A DNA stretch of 64,000 nucleotides from JANXMY01 sp965246745 (GCA_965246745.1 OZ251980.1:806001-870000); one strand, 5' to 3'; shown: positions 16,439 through 25,010, counted from the first letter of the stretch. Made by a program: numbers and translations. The notes: generated from the sequence alone by a model not told the origin.

Positions 16439-17530
16439 GTGTTTACTCCGCGATTTCGCATCACCCCTGCTATCACACAGGCATTAATGAGCGCCGAAGC
16501 GGACCGTCAGGCCATCATCGCGCTGCCGATGGATGTCGAGATGATTCAATCGCTGCGAGAAACGGCACGCCTGCTGGCGACCCACTATTCCACACAGATT
16601 GAAGGCAATCGCTTGACTCAATCTCAAGTGCAGGAAACGCTGGCAGGACGGCGCATTCCGGGCCGCGATCGTGACACAACCGAGGTGCGGAACTATTACC
16701 GAGCGCTGGAAGCAGCGGAACTCCGCGCCGCAGACCTGCAAGCAATCACAGAAGACGACATTCGGCGGCTGCACGGACTGGTCAGCGACGGCCGCGCTTT
16801 TCTCAGCCCTTACCGTGACGGTCAGAACGTCATCCGTGACAGCCTTTCCGGCGGCATTGTCTACCTGCCGCCGGAAGCACAGGACGTGCCGGCGTTGATG
16901 ACGGACTTGGTTGCCTGGCTCAGCACCGAACAAGAGCGGGGCGAGCTGCCTGTTCCCATCATTGCCGGCCTTGTGCATTACCAATATGCGACGATCCACC
17001 CGGATTATGACGGCAACGGGCGCACGGCCCGCCTGCTGACGACGCTGATTTTGCATCAATCCGGCTACGGGATGAAGGGCTTGTATAATCTGGAAGAATA
17101 CTACGCCCGAAATCTGACCGCCTACTACGAAGCGCTGGCTGTCGGCGGGTCGCACAACTATTATTTTGGCCGCCCGGAAGCTGATGTGACCGGCTTCATT
17201 GCTTACTTCTGCCGGGGACTTGCCGAAGCCTTTACCGCAGTGCGGGCGCAGGCGCAGAAAGCGGCGGATCGCAGCGGGACTGACCGCAGCCCGGCCCTGC
17301 GCCGACTGGACCCGCGTCAGCGGCGGCTGCTGGAACTGTTCAAGCGGCAGGGAACCGCAGCCACGGGGGAGATCGCCGCGCATCTCGGCCTCAGCTCGCG
17401 CACCGTTACAGCACTCTGCCGGGCCTGGCTTGCCGCCGGGTTTATTGCGTTAAGCGACCCCTCCCGCAAGAACCGCTCTTACCGGCTGGCAGGCGAATAC
17501 GAGGCTTTGGTCACACGGCATGCAGAATAG
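16439..17530 (+). CDS. Fic/DOC-family protein with self-inhibitory motif and C-terminal winged helix
   Basis: 363 aa from the GTG at 16439 (a TTG six codons upstream overlaps the -10 box, so I reject it). N-terminal inhibitory helix motif S51-TQIE-G-N57 matches (S/T)xxxE(G/N) of class II Fic proteins, which blocks ATP until displaced. The Fic active-site motif HPDYDGNGR is at 187-195, with His187 the catalytic base. A C-terminal helix-turn-helix (about 280-345: TGEIAAHLGLSSRTVTALCRAWL) suggests DNA binding or self-regulation. Fic enzymes usually AMPylate target proteins. Chromosomal, single gene, no partner antitoxin needed. Confidence 0.92.
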   Translation: MFTPRFRITPAITQALMSAEADRQAIIALPMDVEMIQSLRETARLLATHYSTQIEGNRLTQSQVQETLAGRRIPGRDRDTTEVRNYYRALEAAELRAADLQAITEDDIRRLHGLVSDGRAFLSPYRDGQNVIRDSLSGGIVYLPPEAQDVPALMTDLVAWLSTEQERGELPVPIIAGLVHYQYATIHPDYDGNGRTARLLTTLILHQSGYGMKGLYNLEEYYARNLTAYYEALAVGGSHNYYFGRPEADVTGFIAYFCRGLAEAFTAVRAQAQKAADRSGTDRSPALRRLDPRQRRLLELFKRQGTAATGEIAAHLGLSSRTVTALCRAWLAAGFIALSDPSRKNRSYRLAGEYEALVTRHAE

Positions 17531-17568
17531 CGCACAACGATCCGGCGGCGTATCGGCCCGAAAGTGGG

Positions 17569-17574
17569 TATCAT
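17569..17574 (+). promoter_or_regulatory. TATCAT box 10 nt before the GH130 start
   Basis: A TATCAT box ends 10 nt before the ATG at 17585, so the mRNA leader would be only about 4 nt. There is no Shine-Dalgarno. Confidence 0.4.
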
Positions 17575-17584
17575 AGGACTACTT

Positions 17585-18595
17585 ATGGAAACCAACACCG
17601 AAAGCGCTGCGCCGGCGAAGTATGTAGATGAAGCCCGCGAGCTGTTTGTCCGCGAGCCGTCCAATCCTGTTCTGCGGCCTGCGGACATGCCGATCCCCTG
17701 CAAAGCGGTCTGCAACCCGGCGGCGCACCTGGTCGGCGGCGACGTGCTGCTGCTGCTGCGGGTGATTGACGACAAAGACCGCTCGCACCTCTTTGTCGCC
17801 CGCTCCGCCGACGGAATTGGCGGGTGGCGGGTCGAGCCGACCGCGCTTTTGTCGCCGGACGATCCCGACGCCGGCTGGTACGACAACTGGGGCTGCGAGG
17901 ACCCGCGCATCACCTATCTGGACGAGCTGGGGCAGTATGTGATCACCTATGTCGGCTATTCCCGCTTCGGCGCGGGGGTCTGTCAGGCACTGACCACGGA
18001 TTTCACTGCCGCCAAGCGCCTCGGCATGGCGATCCACCCGTACAACAAAGACGCCGCCGTGTTTCCGCGCAAGATCGGCGGGCGCTTTTTGATGCTGCAC
18101 CGGCCCACGTCGGGGCCGCTGGAAAACATCTGGATTTCCGAAAGCGACGACCTGCTGCACTGGGGCAACCCGCGCTGCGTCCTCGAAGAAGCCCAGCAGC
18201 CGGGATGGGACAGCGGCAAAGTCGGGGCCGGCCCGCCGCCGCTGGAAACGGACGACGGCTGGTTTTTGATTTACCATGGGGTCAAGCTGCTGGAAAACGG
18301 CTGGGAATACCGGGTCGGTTTGGCTCTGCTCGACAAAGACGACCCGGCGAAGCTCGTGCATCGCTGGCCCGAATGGGTTTTCGGCCCGCAGGAAGCGTAT
18401 GAGCTGCGCGGCGCGACCCCCGGCGTCGTCTTCCCGACCGGCCTGGTGATCAAAGACCATAAACTGTTTTTGTATTACGGAGCTGCCGATACGACTGTCG
18501 GGCTGGCGACCGCCAAAACCGACATGCTGCGCGACTTCGAGCGCAAAGCCGTCGCGGTGCTGCAAAGCGGCAGCCAGGGCAATAAAGCGGCGTAA
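17585..18595 (+). CDS. GH130-family glycoside phosphorylase or hydrolase
   Basis: 336 aa from the ATG at 17585. A five-bladed beta-propeller of the GH130 type: NPVLRPAD at the start, an RVIDDKDRS strand, the conserved GCEDPRIT with the catalytic Asp, NKDAAVFPRKIGG phosphate/sugar loop, WFLIYHGV and VVFPTGLV. Family members phosphorolyse beta-1,4-mannosides (mannosyl-glucose or mannosyl-N-acetylglucosamine) in the cytosol; which one cannot be decided. No other mannan genes are adjacent. Confidence 0.9.
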   Translation: METNTESAAPAKYVDEARELFVREPSNPVLRPADMPIPCKAVCNPAAHLVGGDVLLLLRVIDDKDRSHLFVARSADGIGGWRVEPTALLSPDDPDAGWYDNWGCEDPRITYLDELGQYVITYVGYSRFGAGVCQALTTDFTAAKRLGMAIHPYNKDAAVFPRKIGGRFLMLHRPTSGPLENIWISESDDLLHWGNPRCVLEEAQQPGWDSGKVGAGPPPLETDDGWFLIYHGVKLLENGWEYRVGLALLDKDDPAKLVHRWPEWVFGPQEAYELRGATPGVVFPTGLVIKDHKLFLYYGAADTTVGLATAKTDMLRDFERKAVAVLQSGSQGNKAA

Positions 18596-18597
18596 TT

Positions 18598-18627
18598 AGG
18601 TATACTGAGAATAGGTATACTGAGAAA
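18598..18627 (+). repeat. 15-bp tandem duplication carrying a doubled TATACT box
   Basis: AGGTATACTGAGAA(T/A) occurs twice (18598-18612 and 18613-18627), duplicating a TATACT -10-like sequence. The downstream copy ends 6 nt before an ATG at 18628. Confidence 0.7.
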
Positions 18628-18645
18628 ATGAAAGCGGTCCGATGA
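18628..18645 (+). other. Possible leaderless 5-codon minicistron overlapping the next start
   Basis: ATG at 18628 opens a frame encoding MKAVR and stops with the TGA at 18643-18645, which overlaps the ATG of the following gene (ATGA). With the upstream TATACT the expected transcript starts at this ATG. It could act as a coupling leader for the next gene. Confidence 0.35.
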
Positions 18646-18923
18646 AAGTGCGCGTGACGATGGAGGTGGCCGGGCGGGCGGTGGACGAAACGCTGACGGG
18701 GCCGGACGCCGACGATGTGCTGGCGCAGGCCAAAGCGCGGGTCGCCAAAGAATTGGGCTGGAAGGGGCTGTTTTTGAACGCGCTCACCCCGCTGGCCTTC
18801 GCGCAGAAGGCCGTCACGCTGTACAACAGCTCGCACAAAACCACTTACGCCGTACCGAGCAGCGCCGACGAGTTTTTTGCGCTCGGCAAAGACCTCGGCT
18901 ACATCACGGTTTTGCCCGAGTAA
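18642..18923 (+). CDS. Hypothetical protein, 93 aa
   Basis: Small soluble protein, no signal peptide or membrane segment, no domain I recognise. Starts with a beta-strand-like MKVRVTMEVAGRAVDETLTG, then an amphipathic helix (ADDVLAQAKARVAKELGW), an alpha/beta pattern that might be a small ferredoxin-like or DUF-type fold. It follows GH130 by 46 bp and precedes the Lon-domain gene by 33 bp. Codon use matches the neighbourhood, so I take it as a real gene. Start is uncertain because of the overlapping minicistron. Confidence 0.6.
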   Translation: MKVRVTMEVAGRAVDETLTGPDADDVLAQAKARVAKELGWKGLFLNALTPLAFAQKAVTLYNSSHKTTYAVPSSADEFFALGKDLGYITVLPE

Positions 18924-18956
18924 ATCCCCTGCGTTTATGAGCAAGCGAGACCCGTT

Positions 18957-19640
18957 ATGGTCAACTATGATGACATCCCCCTGTTCCCTCTGCACGTCGT
19001 CTTGTTCCCCGACATGCCCCTGCCGCTGCATATCTTTGAGCCGCGCTACCGGGAGCTGGTTTTGCGCTGCCGGGAAGAAAAATCGCCGTTCGGCATTACT
19101 TTGATTGACAGCGGCGCAGAAAGCGGAGCGGAAGCGGTCCCGCGCCGGGTCGGCACCCTCGCCCGGATTGCCCAGTACGAAGAATTGCCCGACGGCCGCA
19201 TGAACATTCTGGTCTTCGGCGAATCGCGCTTTCGGATCACGAGGACGTTCCACGACAAGCCGTATCTTTCGGCGGCGGTTGTGCGGATGGGCGAGGAAGA
19301 AGCCGAGGAGCCGCAGATTCGCGAGGACTGCCGCGCGGTCGCCGCGCTGTTTCGGACGTATTTGGAGTCGCTGTTCGCGATGACCGGCCGAACGTTGTCC
19401 ACACTCCAGCTGCCGCAGGAGCCGGAGTTTTTGTCGTATGCGGTGGCGAGTGTGCTGCAAGTCCCGGCGCACGAAAAGCAGGCGCTTTTGGAGATGACCG
19501 ACACGGGCCGCCGCCTGCGGCGGGAAGCCGAGATTTTAAGCGCCGAGATTGAAGCCCAGGATGTTCTGCAAACCGTCGTCGGCGGCCTCAGCCTGCCGGT
19601 GGACACGCAGGAGCTGAGCAAGCTGGCGTCCCTGAATTGA
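18957..19640 (+). CDS. LON peptidase substrate-binding domain protein
   Basis: 227 aa with only the N-terminal Lon substrate-binding (PUA-like) domain and its helical extension: IPLFPLHVVLFPDMPLPLHI, FEPRYRELV, the FGITLID strand and VGTLARI. There is no AAA or protease domain, so it is a stand-alone Lon-N protein, whose cellular role is not established. A helical C-terminal half (about 120-215) is as in other family members. Encoded between the 93-aa protein and crtY; a hairpin follows. Confidence 0.88.
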   Translation: MVNYDDIPLFPLHVVLFPDMPLPLHIFEPRYRELVLRCREEKSPFGITLIDSGAESGAEAVPRRVGTLARIAQYEELPDGRMNILVFGESRFRITRTFHDKPYLSAAVVRMGEEEAEEPQIREDCRAVAALFRTYLESLFAMTGRTLSTLQLPQEPEFLSYAVASVLQVPAHEKQALLEMTDTGRRLRREAEILSAEIEAQDVLQTVVGGLSLPVDTQELSKLASLN

Positions 19641-19669
19641 GTTTGCCGCGCCGGGTTGAGAAGTGGAGG

Positions 19670-19689
19670 CCCAGGATTTCAATCCTGGG
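19670..19689. repeat. Perfect 20-bp palindrome downstream of the Lon-domain gene
   Basis: CCCAGGATT-TC-AATCCTGGG, 30 bp after the stop codon. It may serve as terminator for the plus-strand gene, though no T-run follows. GATTTCAATCCTGG in it is the reverse complement of the loop sequence at about 9470-9483. Confidence 0.6.
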
Positions 19690-19754
19690 ACAATCTCAGG
19701 CTTCAATCCAGCACCGGCGTCCTGCCCCGCACCGCTTTAGAAACTTGGCCCTCA

Positions 19755-20864
19755 GTGCCCGCGAAACGCTATGTGATCCTCGGAGCCGGTGCCTCGGGGT
19801 TGTCCTTGTGCGATGCCCTGCTGACACGCGGCGTCACCGACGAGATTGTCATTTTTGACCGAAAAACGGCGTTTCCCGACGACCGGACTTGGTGCTTTTG
19901 GGACACCGCGCCCCATCCTTACCGCCATTTGGCGTCGCACTGCTGGCATCGCTGGGAAGTCGCCGCCCCGGACGGACGCCGGGCGATCCAGCAGTCCTCA
20001 AAAACCGGCTACGCCTGCCTGCGCGGGCGCGATTTCTACGCCGACGTTTTGGGACGCCTCCGGCGGCATTCCAATGTTACCCTTGCCCTCGGCAGCCCGG
20101 TCGGCGACGCCCTGCCCGACGCCGACTACGTCTTCGACAGCCGCCCGCGCCCTGTGCCGCCCGGCGGACTGACTTTTTCCCAGCGCTTTTTCGGCCAGTT
20201 TGTGCGTACTCCGACGCCCTGCTTCGACCCGGCTTTGTGTACGCTGATGGACTTCCAAGTTTCCCAGGCGGACGGCCTGCATTTTGTGTACGTCCTGCCG
20301 TTCTCGCCGACCGAAGCGCTGGTCGAGAACACATATATTCAGCCGCCAGGCACCGAGCCGATCACGCCGGAGCGGCACCGTGCGGAGATTGCCGCGTATC
20401 TCGGCAAAACTTCGTTTACCGCCGAGCGCGAAGAGTCGGGCGCAATCCCGATGACCACGCAGGCGTTCCCAACGCGCGACGGCCGCGTGTTTTTCCTCGG
20501 CACGGCGGGCGGCTGCGCGAGGCCGTCGAGCGGCTACACGTTTGCGCGGATACAAACCCAGTGCGCTGCGCTGGCCGACGCGGCGGCGGCGGGCCGGCTG
20601 GCGAGTTTTGAGCAGCGGCCCTCGGCCCGCTATCGCTTCCTCGACACGGTGTTTTTGGCGGCGCTGCGGGACGACCCGGCGGCGTTTCCCGGCTACTTTC
20701 ACCGCCTCTTTTCACGCGTCCCGCCCGACATTTTGACGGCGTTTTTGTCGGAAACCAGCCCATGCCTCAGCGACCTGCACCTTCTTCGCGCCCTGCCCCT
20801 GCGCCCGTTTCTCCAGGCCGCCCTGCGGGCCGCGCCGCTGCTGCGCCGCTCCGGGCCTGGCTGA
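19755..20864 (+). CDS. crtY: Lycopene beta-cyclase (CrtY family)
   Basis: 369 aa from the GTG at 19755, chosen because the FAD/NAD dinucleotide-binding motif VILGAGASGLSL begins seven residues later, as expected for CrtY; the longer open frame upstream runs through the palindrome. Other CrtY features: DRTWCFWD, the DSRP strand, FGQFV, MDFQV, the FVYVLPFSPTEALVENTYI block and GIPM-type GAIPMTTQAFP, followed by FFLGTAGGCARPSSGYTFARIQ. It cyclises lycopene to beta-carotene at the membrane. Directly followed by blh with 2 bp between the genes, making a beta-carotene to retinal module. Confidence 0.9.
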   Translation: MPAKRYVILGAGASGLSLCDALLTRGVTDEIVIFDRKTAFPDDRTWCFWDTAPHPYRHLASHCWHRWEVAAPDGRRAIQQSSKTGYACLRGRDFYADVLGRLRRHSNVTLALGSPVGDALPDADYVFDSRPRPVPPGGLTFSQRFFGQFVRTPTPCFDPALCTLMDFQVSQADGLHFVYVLPFSPTEALVENTYIQPPGTEPITPERHRAEIAAYLGKTSFTAEREESGAIPMTTQAFPTRDGRVFFLGTAGGCARPSSGYTFARIQTQCAALADAAAAGRLASFEQRPSARYRFLDTVFLAALRDDPAAFPGYFHRLFSRVPPDILTAFLSETSPCLSDLHLLRALPLRPFLQAALRAAPLLRRSGPG

Positions 20865-20866
20865 CG

Positions 20867-21841
20867 ATGCCCGCCTGGCTCGCGCTTTCGGCGACGGCTG
20901 TGTTTGCCCTGCTTTGCCCGGCGCTGGCCGTTCGATGGCAGTTCTGGCCGTTTGCGCTCGGCCTGGTCTTTCTCGGCCTGCCGCACGGCGCGTTGGATCA
21001 TCTGGCCCCGCTGTTTTTGCTCGGCAAACGCCTGACCCTGCGCTACCTCGCGCTGTTTGTTGCCGCCTACGCGGGCCTGGTTCTGCTGTATTTGGTGTTC
21101 TGGCATGTCGCGCCGCCGCTTGCGCTGGCCGTTTTTTTGGCCTGCTCGTGGCTGCACTGGGGACAGGGCGACGCGTATTTTTTGGCGGCGTTCGGCGATC
21201 AGCCGAGGCCGCGCACCGTCTGGGGCCGGGGGTTAATCTGGGCGGTCCGGGGCGGCCTGCCGATCCTCCTGCCGCCGCTGGCGCACCCGGCGGCGCTGGC
21301 GCAGGTCGCCGGAGGGATGCTCGCCTGGTACGGGGGGCACGGGGACTGGGCGCTGACCCCAAGCCTGCGCGGGATCGGCCTGGGCCTGCTCGGCCTGGCG
21401 CTTCTCGCTTACCTGCGGCAGTCGTGGACGCTGAGTAAACCGGCGTTTCGGCAGGACGCCGGGGAAATCGCGCTGCTGACGGTGTATTTTCTCGCTGTGC
21501 CGTCGGTTCTCGCCGTCGGCGTGTACTTTGCCGTTTGGCACTCCGCCCGGCACCTCGCCCGCGTGATGCTCTTAGACCCCGCCGACCGGGCCGCGCTGAT
21601 GCAGGGCCAAGTCGGGCGCTGCGTGTGGCGCACGGCGCGGCAAGCGCTGCCGATGACTGTAGGAGCGCTGGGCGTCCTGGCGGGCCTGTGGGCATGGCAG
21701 GGGTACACGCGCACCAATCATGTTCACACCGATCTCGGCGGCTTCGTTTACCTCTACCTCTCGCTGATCGCCGCGCTGACCTTTCCCCACTTCCTGCTCG
21801 TGCTCTGGATGGACCGGCAAGAGTTTGGCAACCCCCTCTAG
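20867..21841 (+). CDS. blh: Brp/Blh-family beta-carotene 15,15'-dioxygenase
   Basis: 324 aa from the ATG at 20867, two bases after the crtY stop; an earlier in-frame ATG at 20762 would add a Pro/Ala-rich tail overlapping crtY and is less likely. Multi-pass membrane protein with about seven to eight helices. The conserved iron-ligand histidines are visible: H40 and H45 in GLPHGALDH, LHWGQGD, VWHSARH and FPH. The enzyme cleaves beta-carotene symmetrically to two retinals, the chromophore of microbial rhodopsins. No rhodopsin gene is present in the window. Confidence 0.9.
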   Translation: MPAWLALSATAVFALLCPALAVRWQFWPFALGLVFLGLPHGALDHLAPLFLLGKRLTLRYLALFVAAYAGLVLLYLVFWHVAPPLALAVFLACSWLHWGQGDAYFLAAFGDQPRPRTVWGRGLIWAVRGGLPILLPPLAHPAALAQVAGGMLAWYGGHGDWALTPSLRGIGLGLLGLALLAYLRQSWTLSKPAFRQDAGEIALLTVYFLAVPSVLAVGVYFAVWHSARHLARVMLLDPADRAALMQGQVGRCVWRTARQALPMTVGALGVLAGLWAWQGYTRTNHVHTDLGGFVYLYLSLIAALTFPHFLLVLWMDRQEFGNPL

Positions 21842-22140
21842 CGCCGAGTCCGCCTCGGTATCTCTCGATCTTATCGCCCTGCCCTATACGAAAGCTGGCC
21901 TCAAAAATGTCGACCACTTTGGGGTCCGGCTAATGACCGAACTCTGCCGTAGCTTGGGCCGCGACGCGCGTAAATAGAGGATTTTGCTGAAAAATCTATA
22001 GGCGCAATCGCGCTCGGGGCTATTTTCCAGTTTTTGCCACGCGTAACCAAGTATGTGTCACTTTCAGAAAAACGGCCTGATACCCATTGTGCTCGTGCCC
22101 AGGGCTTGTAACGCCGCAAGTTCCTCGAAGTTATGGTTCG
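21842..22140. other. Intergenic region without a recognisable gene
   Basis: About 300 bp between convergent blh and the TPR genes. A 72-codon minus-strand frame (21901-22119) exists but has no ribosome binding site, no recognisable motif and biased composition. I see no terminator of the usual hairpin plus T-run type. Confidence 0.5.
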
Positions 22141-23016
22141 TTAATTTGCAGTCTTTGCTGACGAATTTTGTGCTTTTGATGCGCTTTTCGCAATTTGCTC
22201 ACGCCATTGAACTACTCCTGGGCCATCAAGAAACCAGGGATTGATTTTGATGTAGCTTTCAAGCGCTTCGTGGGCTTTTGTGGGCTGGGCTAATGAGCTG
22301 TAGGCAAATGCGTGCCCGAGTAGGCAGGCGGTATGAAAGCTAGGGTCGAGTTTTTCCGCCTTATCGTAATGAAAAATCTCTTTTTCCGCGAGTTTGCGAA
22401 GCGGTATCTTTGGGTCCAAACGATCCCTCGAAGCATCGGCATAAATTTTTCCTTCCAATAAGCTGAGAGTGTCGGCGAGCCAGAAATGGGCGTCTGCCCA
22501 GTCCGGGGCCAATTCCACAGCTTGTTTGATCCGCGCGTTGCCCTTCAATCGGCCTGTATAATCTGCGGACGGCTCGTAACATTCTGCGATACCCGCCTCA
22601 AGTAAGACTTCAGGGGAACGAGGAAGCTCTTTCGCGGCTTCCTCGCGGCAGCGTGCAGCCGTTGTGTGGAGTGATACAATCGCATCTAGCCGGGGTGTCT
22701 TTTTGTTGTAATCGTTGTAATCAACGGACACAGGCTGGGTCGCACGGAAACACAAAAAAGCAAAAGCGGCTTTCAATACTGGATTTTTTGGATGTTGGCG
22801 GAGAACATCATAGCAGGCCAACGTTGCTTGGGGGTCAAGGTGTTTGCGATGATATTCAGCAAGATGCTTGTACATCAAACTTGCGTCGTTTGCACTGAAA
22901 GCAATTTGCCCGCTCAGTCGTTGAGAGAGCCGGGCCTGATCCTCTTTATGAACTTGTCCCATGCTAGCAGGTGTGATAAAAATCAACAACAAAATCAGGA
23001 AAAGCAGTGCCTTCAT
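22141..23016 (-). CDS. Secreted TPR-like protein (third of three)
   Basis: 291 aa from the ATG at 23014-23016 (AGGATC upstream). Signal peptide at 1-21 (ALLFLILLLIFITPASMGQ). The rest is helical and TPR-like: YKHLAEYHRKHLDPQATLAC..., HPKNPVLKAAFAFL, ELPRSPEVLLEAGIAEC, APDWADAHFWLADTL, LDPSFHTACLLGHAFA and a last motif ending in INPWF. Several units fit the A-W-LG-Y-x-A pattern. Base composition is clearly more AT-rich than the flanking genes. Probably an exported scaffold or envelope protein; the function is unknown. Confidence 0.65.
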   Translation of the reverse strand: MKALLFLILLLIFITPASMGQVHKEDQARLSQRLSGQIAFSANDASLMYKHLAEYHRKHLDPQATLACYDVLRQHPKNPVLKAAFAFLCFRATQPVSVDYNDYNKKTPRLDAIVSLHTTAARCREEAAKELPRSPEVLLEAGIAECYEPSADYTGRLKGNARIKQAVELAPDWADAHFWLADTLSLLEGKIYADASRDRLDPKIPLRKLAEKEIFHYDKAEKLDPSFHTACLLGHAFAYSSLAQPTKAHEALESYIKINPWFLDGPGVVQWREQIAKSASKAQNSSAKTAN

Positions 23017-23045
23017 GTTCAAATGATCCTTTGCCGCGTCACAAG

Positions 23046-23942
23046 TCAGTTGGGTCCTGGATCGGGAGTCGCAGGTGAACCTTTCGGCCCTTGCGGATGA
23101 GTCCGAATGAAGTTCATCCAATGCTTTAGCCCCTCGATAGCGCGGGGAGTCAAGCCCTTTGGCGGCATCGAAAGATATTTCCGAAACGCTTCCACAGCGA
23201 GTGGCCCTGACTTGACATCTCCTTTCAGCCAATTAGCTGCATAAATATCGCCCAAAGTAGAATACGGGCCGCCACGGTTGGGGTATCGTTTGACCAAATT
23301 TAATGCGCCCGCTAACGCTTTTTGCCTGGAACCTGGAACAGAAGATGACATAAGGCTCGGATAAAAATAGCATTCCACCTCGTAATCTTCGGGGCTATGC
23401 CGCAAGAGACGCCCCCCGGCCGGACTGAGGAAAGCAACGGTATCCTGTGCATAGATCAGGAATTGAAGACGAGTGTATTCATAAGAGCGAGGCGAGGGTG
23501 CCTGCACCAAACTCCAAGCAATGTCAAGAAGATTGGCTTGGTCTTCTGCTATGACACTGGGAAACAGGCCGTCGTTTCGTGCTTTGTAGTAAGCATATCC
23601 CCACTGGAATTGCGCGACAGGGTCTTTAGGATTTTTCTGAGCCGCCTGCTTATACTGCGTCAGGACGGTTTGAGTGAGTTTGTTTTGCTCTGAAAGTTGA
23701 TCAATCTTTGTTCGAGCCAACAGAAACGGTTTATCGTTTCCATTCCAGGGGGTTGCCATCCAGTCTTTGAGCGGATAGAATCCTCTCTCTTCTGCTGTGG
23801 CTCGATCCCTCCTGTTGACGGGTGTAAGCGTGATCGCCTTTGAGCCGGTGGGTGCCTTCGCACGAATCAAGCTGGAACGATTGACATAAAAGACGGACAC
23901 AGCTATCAAAGACACTAAAAGCAGAAGTCGGCTAGATTTCAT
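23046..23942 (-). CDS. Secreted TPR-like protein (second of three)
   Basis: 298 aa, good GGAGGTG site before the ATG at 23942. N-terminal signal or anchor (LLLLVSLIAVSVFYVNRSS). A conserved element, DWMATPWNGNDKPF, corresponds to AWLNAPWTDDDRPY in the upstream paralogue, and both are followed by an Ala-Arg/Glu-Ile-Asp helix, so the two genes are paralogues. Helical TPR-like units follow (NPKDPVAQFQWGYAYYKA; YPNRGGPYSTLGDIYAA). Ends in a Pro-rich tail. Likely the same operon as its neighbour 30 bp downstream. Confidence 0.65.
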   Translation of the reverse strand: MKSSRLLLLVSLIAVSVFYVNRSSLIRAKAPTGSKAITLTPVNRRDRATAEERGFYPLKDWMATPWNGNDKPFLLARTKIDQLSEQNKLTQTVLTQYKQAAQKNPKDPVAQFQWGYAYYKARNDGLFPSVIAEDQANLLDIAWSLVQAPSPRSYEYTRLQFLIYAQDTVAFLSPAGGRLLRHSPEDYEVECYFYPSLMSSSVPGSRQKALAGALNLVKRYPNRGGPYSTLGDIYAANWLKGDVKSGPLAVEAFRKYLSMPPKGLTPRAIEGLKHWMNFIRTHPQGPKGSPATPDPGPN

Positions 23943-24170
23943 AGCACCTCCAAACGTCAGAAAAATGCCCCCTCATTTCGGAAGGGGCACAGACCCAATC
24001 AGGATGCAGTGTCCTGTTCCTCGAACCTTGAAGACCTGTCTCGCGGTCTTGATGGGCGAAAGTCCAGCACAACTTTGCCGCGCCCGCCAAAGATGAAACA
24101 GCGCTTGACCCAGCAAATTCTGAGAGCGCGATACCCTTGAGATGTCGGCAATTCGGCGAGGAGATAAGTG

Positions 24171-25010
24171 TCAGCCGTTTTTCTTCCACTTTGCCTTTAA
24201 ATCCTCGATAAACTGAAAAAGCATCTCGCCTTCGCGCTGTGTGGCCGCGTCTTGTGGAGAACGCGCATAAGCACGCTTGTAAGCGGCGATGGAAAGGTCG
24301 GCTTCCGCTTGGCTATGCGTGAGCCAGGCCTGGCGATAGTGGATACTGCCCAGCAAGTAGTAAGTGCGCGGATCGTTTGGGATGCGTTGAGCAAGACTCC
24401 GCTGGTAGTCGGCCGCAAGATTGCGATTAGCCGGGACATCACTGTAAACAAGAATGATAGCTAAAGCATACTTTACGGCTGCGTCGTCGGGCGTGCGCTC
24501 GAGAAGTCGCTTACCCGCTTTGATCGTGCCCTGGTCTTTGACAAAGGCATTTCGGAGAAAAGACAACCGCACACAATTATAGGTGCGTGGAATATGAACT
24601 TTTCTGCGGGCGAGATCATAGAAGAAATCGGGATAACCAAACTGCTCGTCTTTATAGGAGAGGCCGTTCGCTTGACTTAATGCTTTATGTATCGAATAGC
24701 AGTAAGCAAACAGCAGCTTGGGGTTGGAAGGCTGGCTGATGGAGCGCTTTTGGTAGCTGCGAACAAATTCAATGGGTTTGTCGGTCTTCAGCACGGCAGC
24801 ATCTATTTCAGCACGCAAGGTGGCATAAGGCCTATCATCATCTGTCCACGGCGCGTTAAGCCATGCGTGGTACGCATCCATGCTTGCCTGGGCCTGCTTT
24901 CGGTCCGACTCGGTTGACGCATGAGAGGCAAGAGTCATGGTAATCCCTGTCACCAGAAGCATAATCAACACTGAGATTAATCTGCTGGGTTGTTTCAAAG
25001 CAAACAGCAT
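24171..25010 (-). CDS. Secreted TPR-like protein (first of three)
   Basis: 279 aa, strong AAGGAGGAGG site before the ATG at 25010. Hydrophobic signal LISVLIMLLVTGITMTLASHA. The shared motif AWLNAPWTDDDRPY is near residues 50-63, then helical repeats such as TPDDAAVKYALAIILVY, IPNDPRTYYLLGSIHYRQAWL and a final SPQDAATQREGEMLFQFIEDL. First gene of the AT-rich three-gene block, preceded by a hairpin and a broken secreted gene. A 228-bp gap separates it from the second gene. No known function. Confidence 0.65.
   Translation of the reverse strand: MLFALKQPSRLISVLIMLLVTGITMTLASHASTESDRKQAQASMDAYHAWLNAPWTDDDRPYATLRAEIDAAVLKTDKPIEFVRSYQKRSISQPSNPKLLFAYCYSIHKALSQANGLSYKDEQFGYPDFFYDLARRKVHIPRTYNCVRLSFLRNAFVKDQGTIKAGKRLLERTPDDAAVKYALAIILVYSDVPANRNLAADYQRSLAQRIPNDPRTYYLLGSIHYRQAWLTHSQAEADLSIAAYKRAYARSPQDAATQREGEMLFQFIEDLKAKWKKNG

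Noticed and set aside
21901..22119. 72-codon minus-strand frame between blh and the TPR genes
   Set aside because: No Shine-Dalgarno, no -10 box close to the start and no recognisable motif.
23932..24189. 85-codon minus-strand frame between two TPR genes
   Set aside because: Overlaps the end of one TPR gene and the start of the other, without a ribosome binding site; also no riboswitch fold that I can recognise in this gap.
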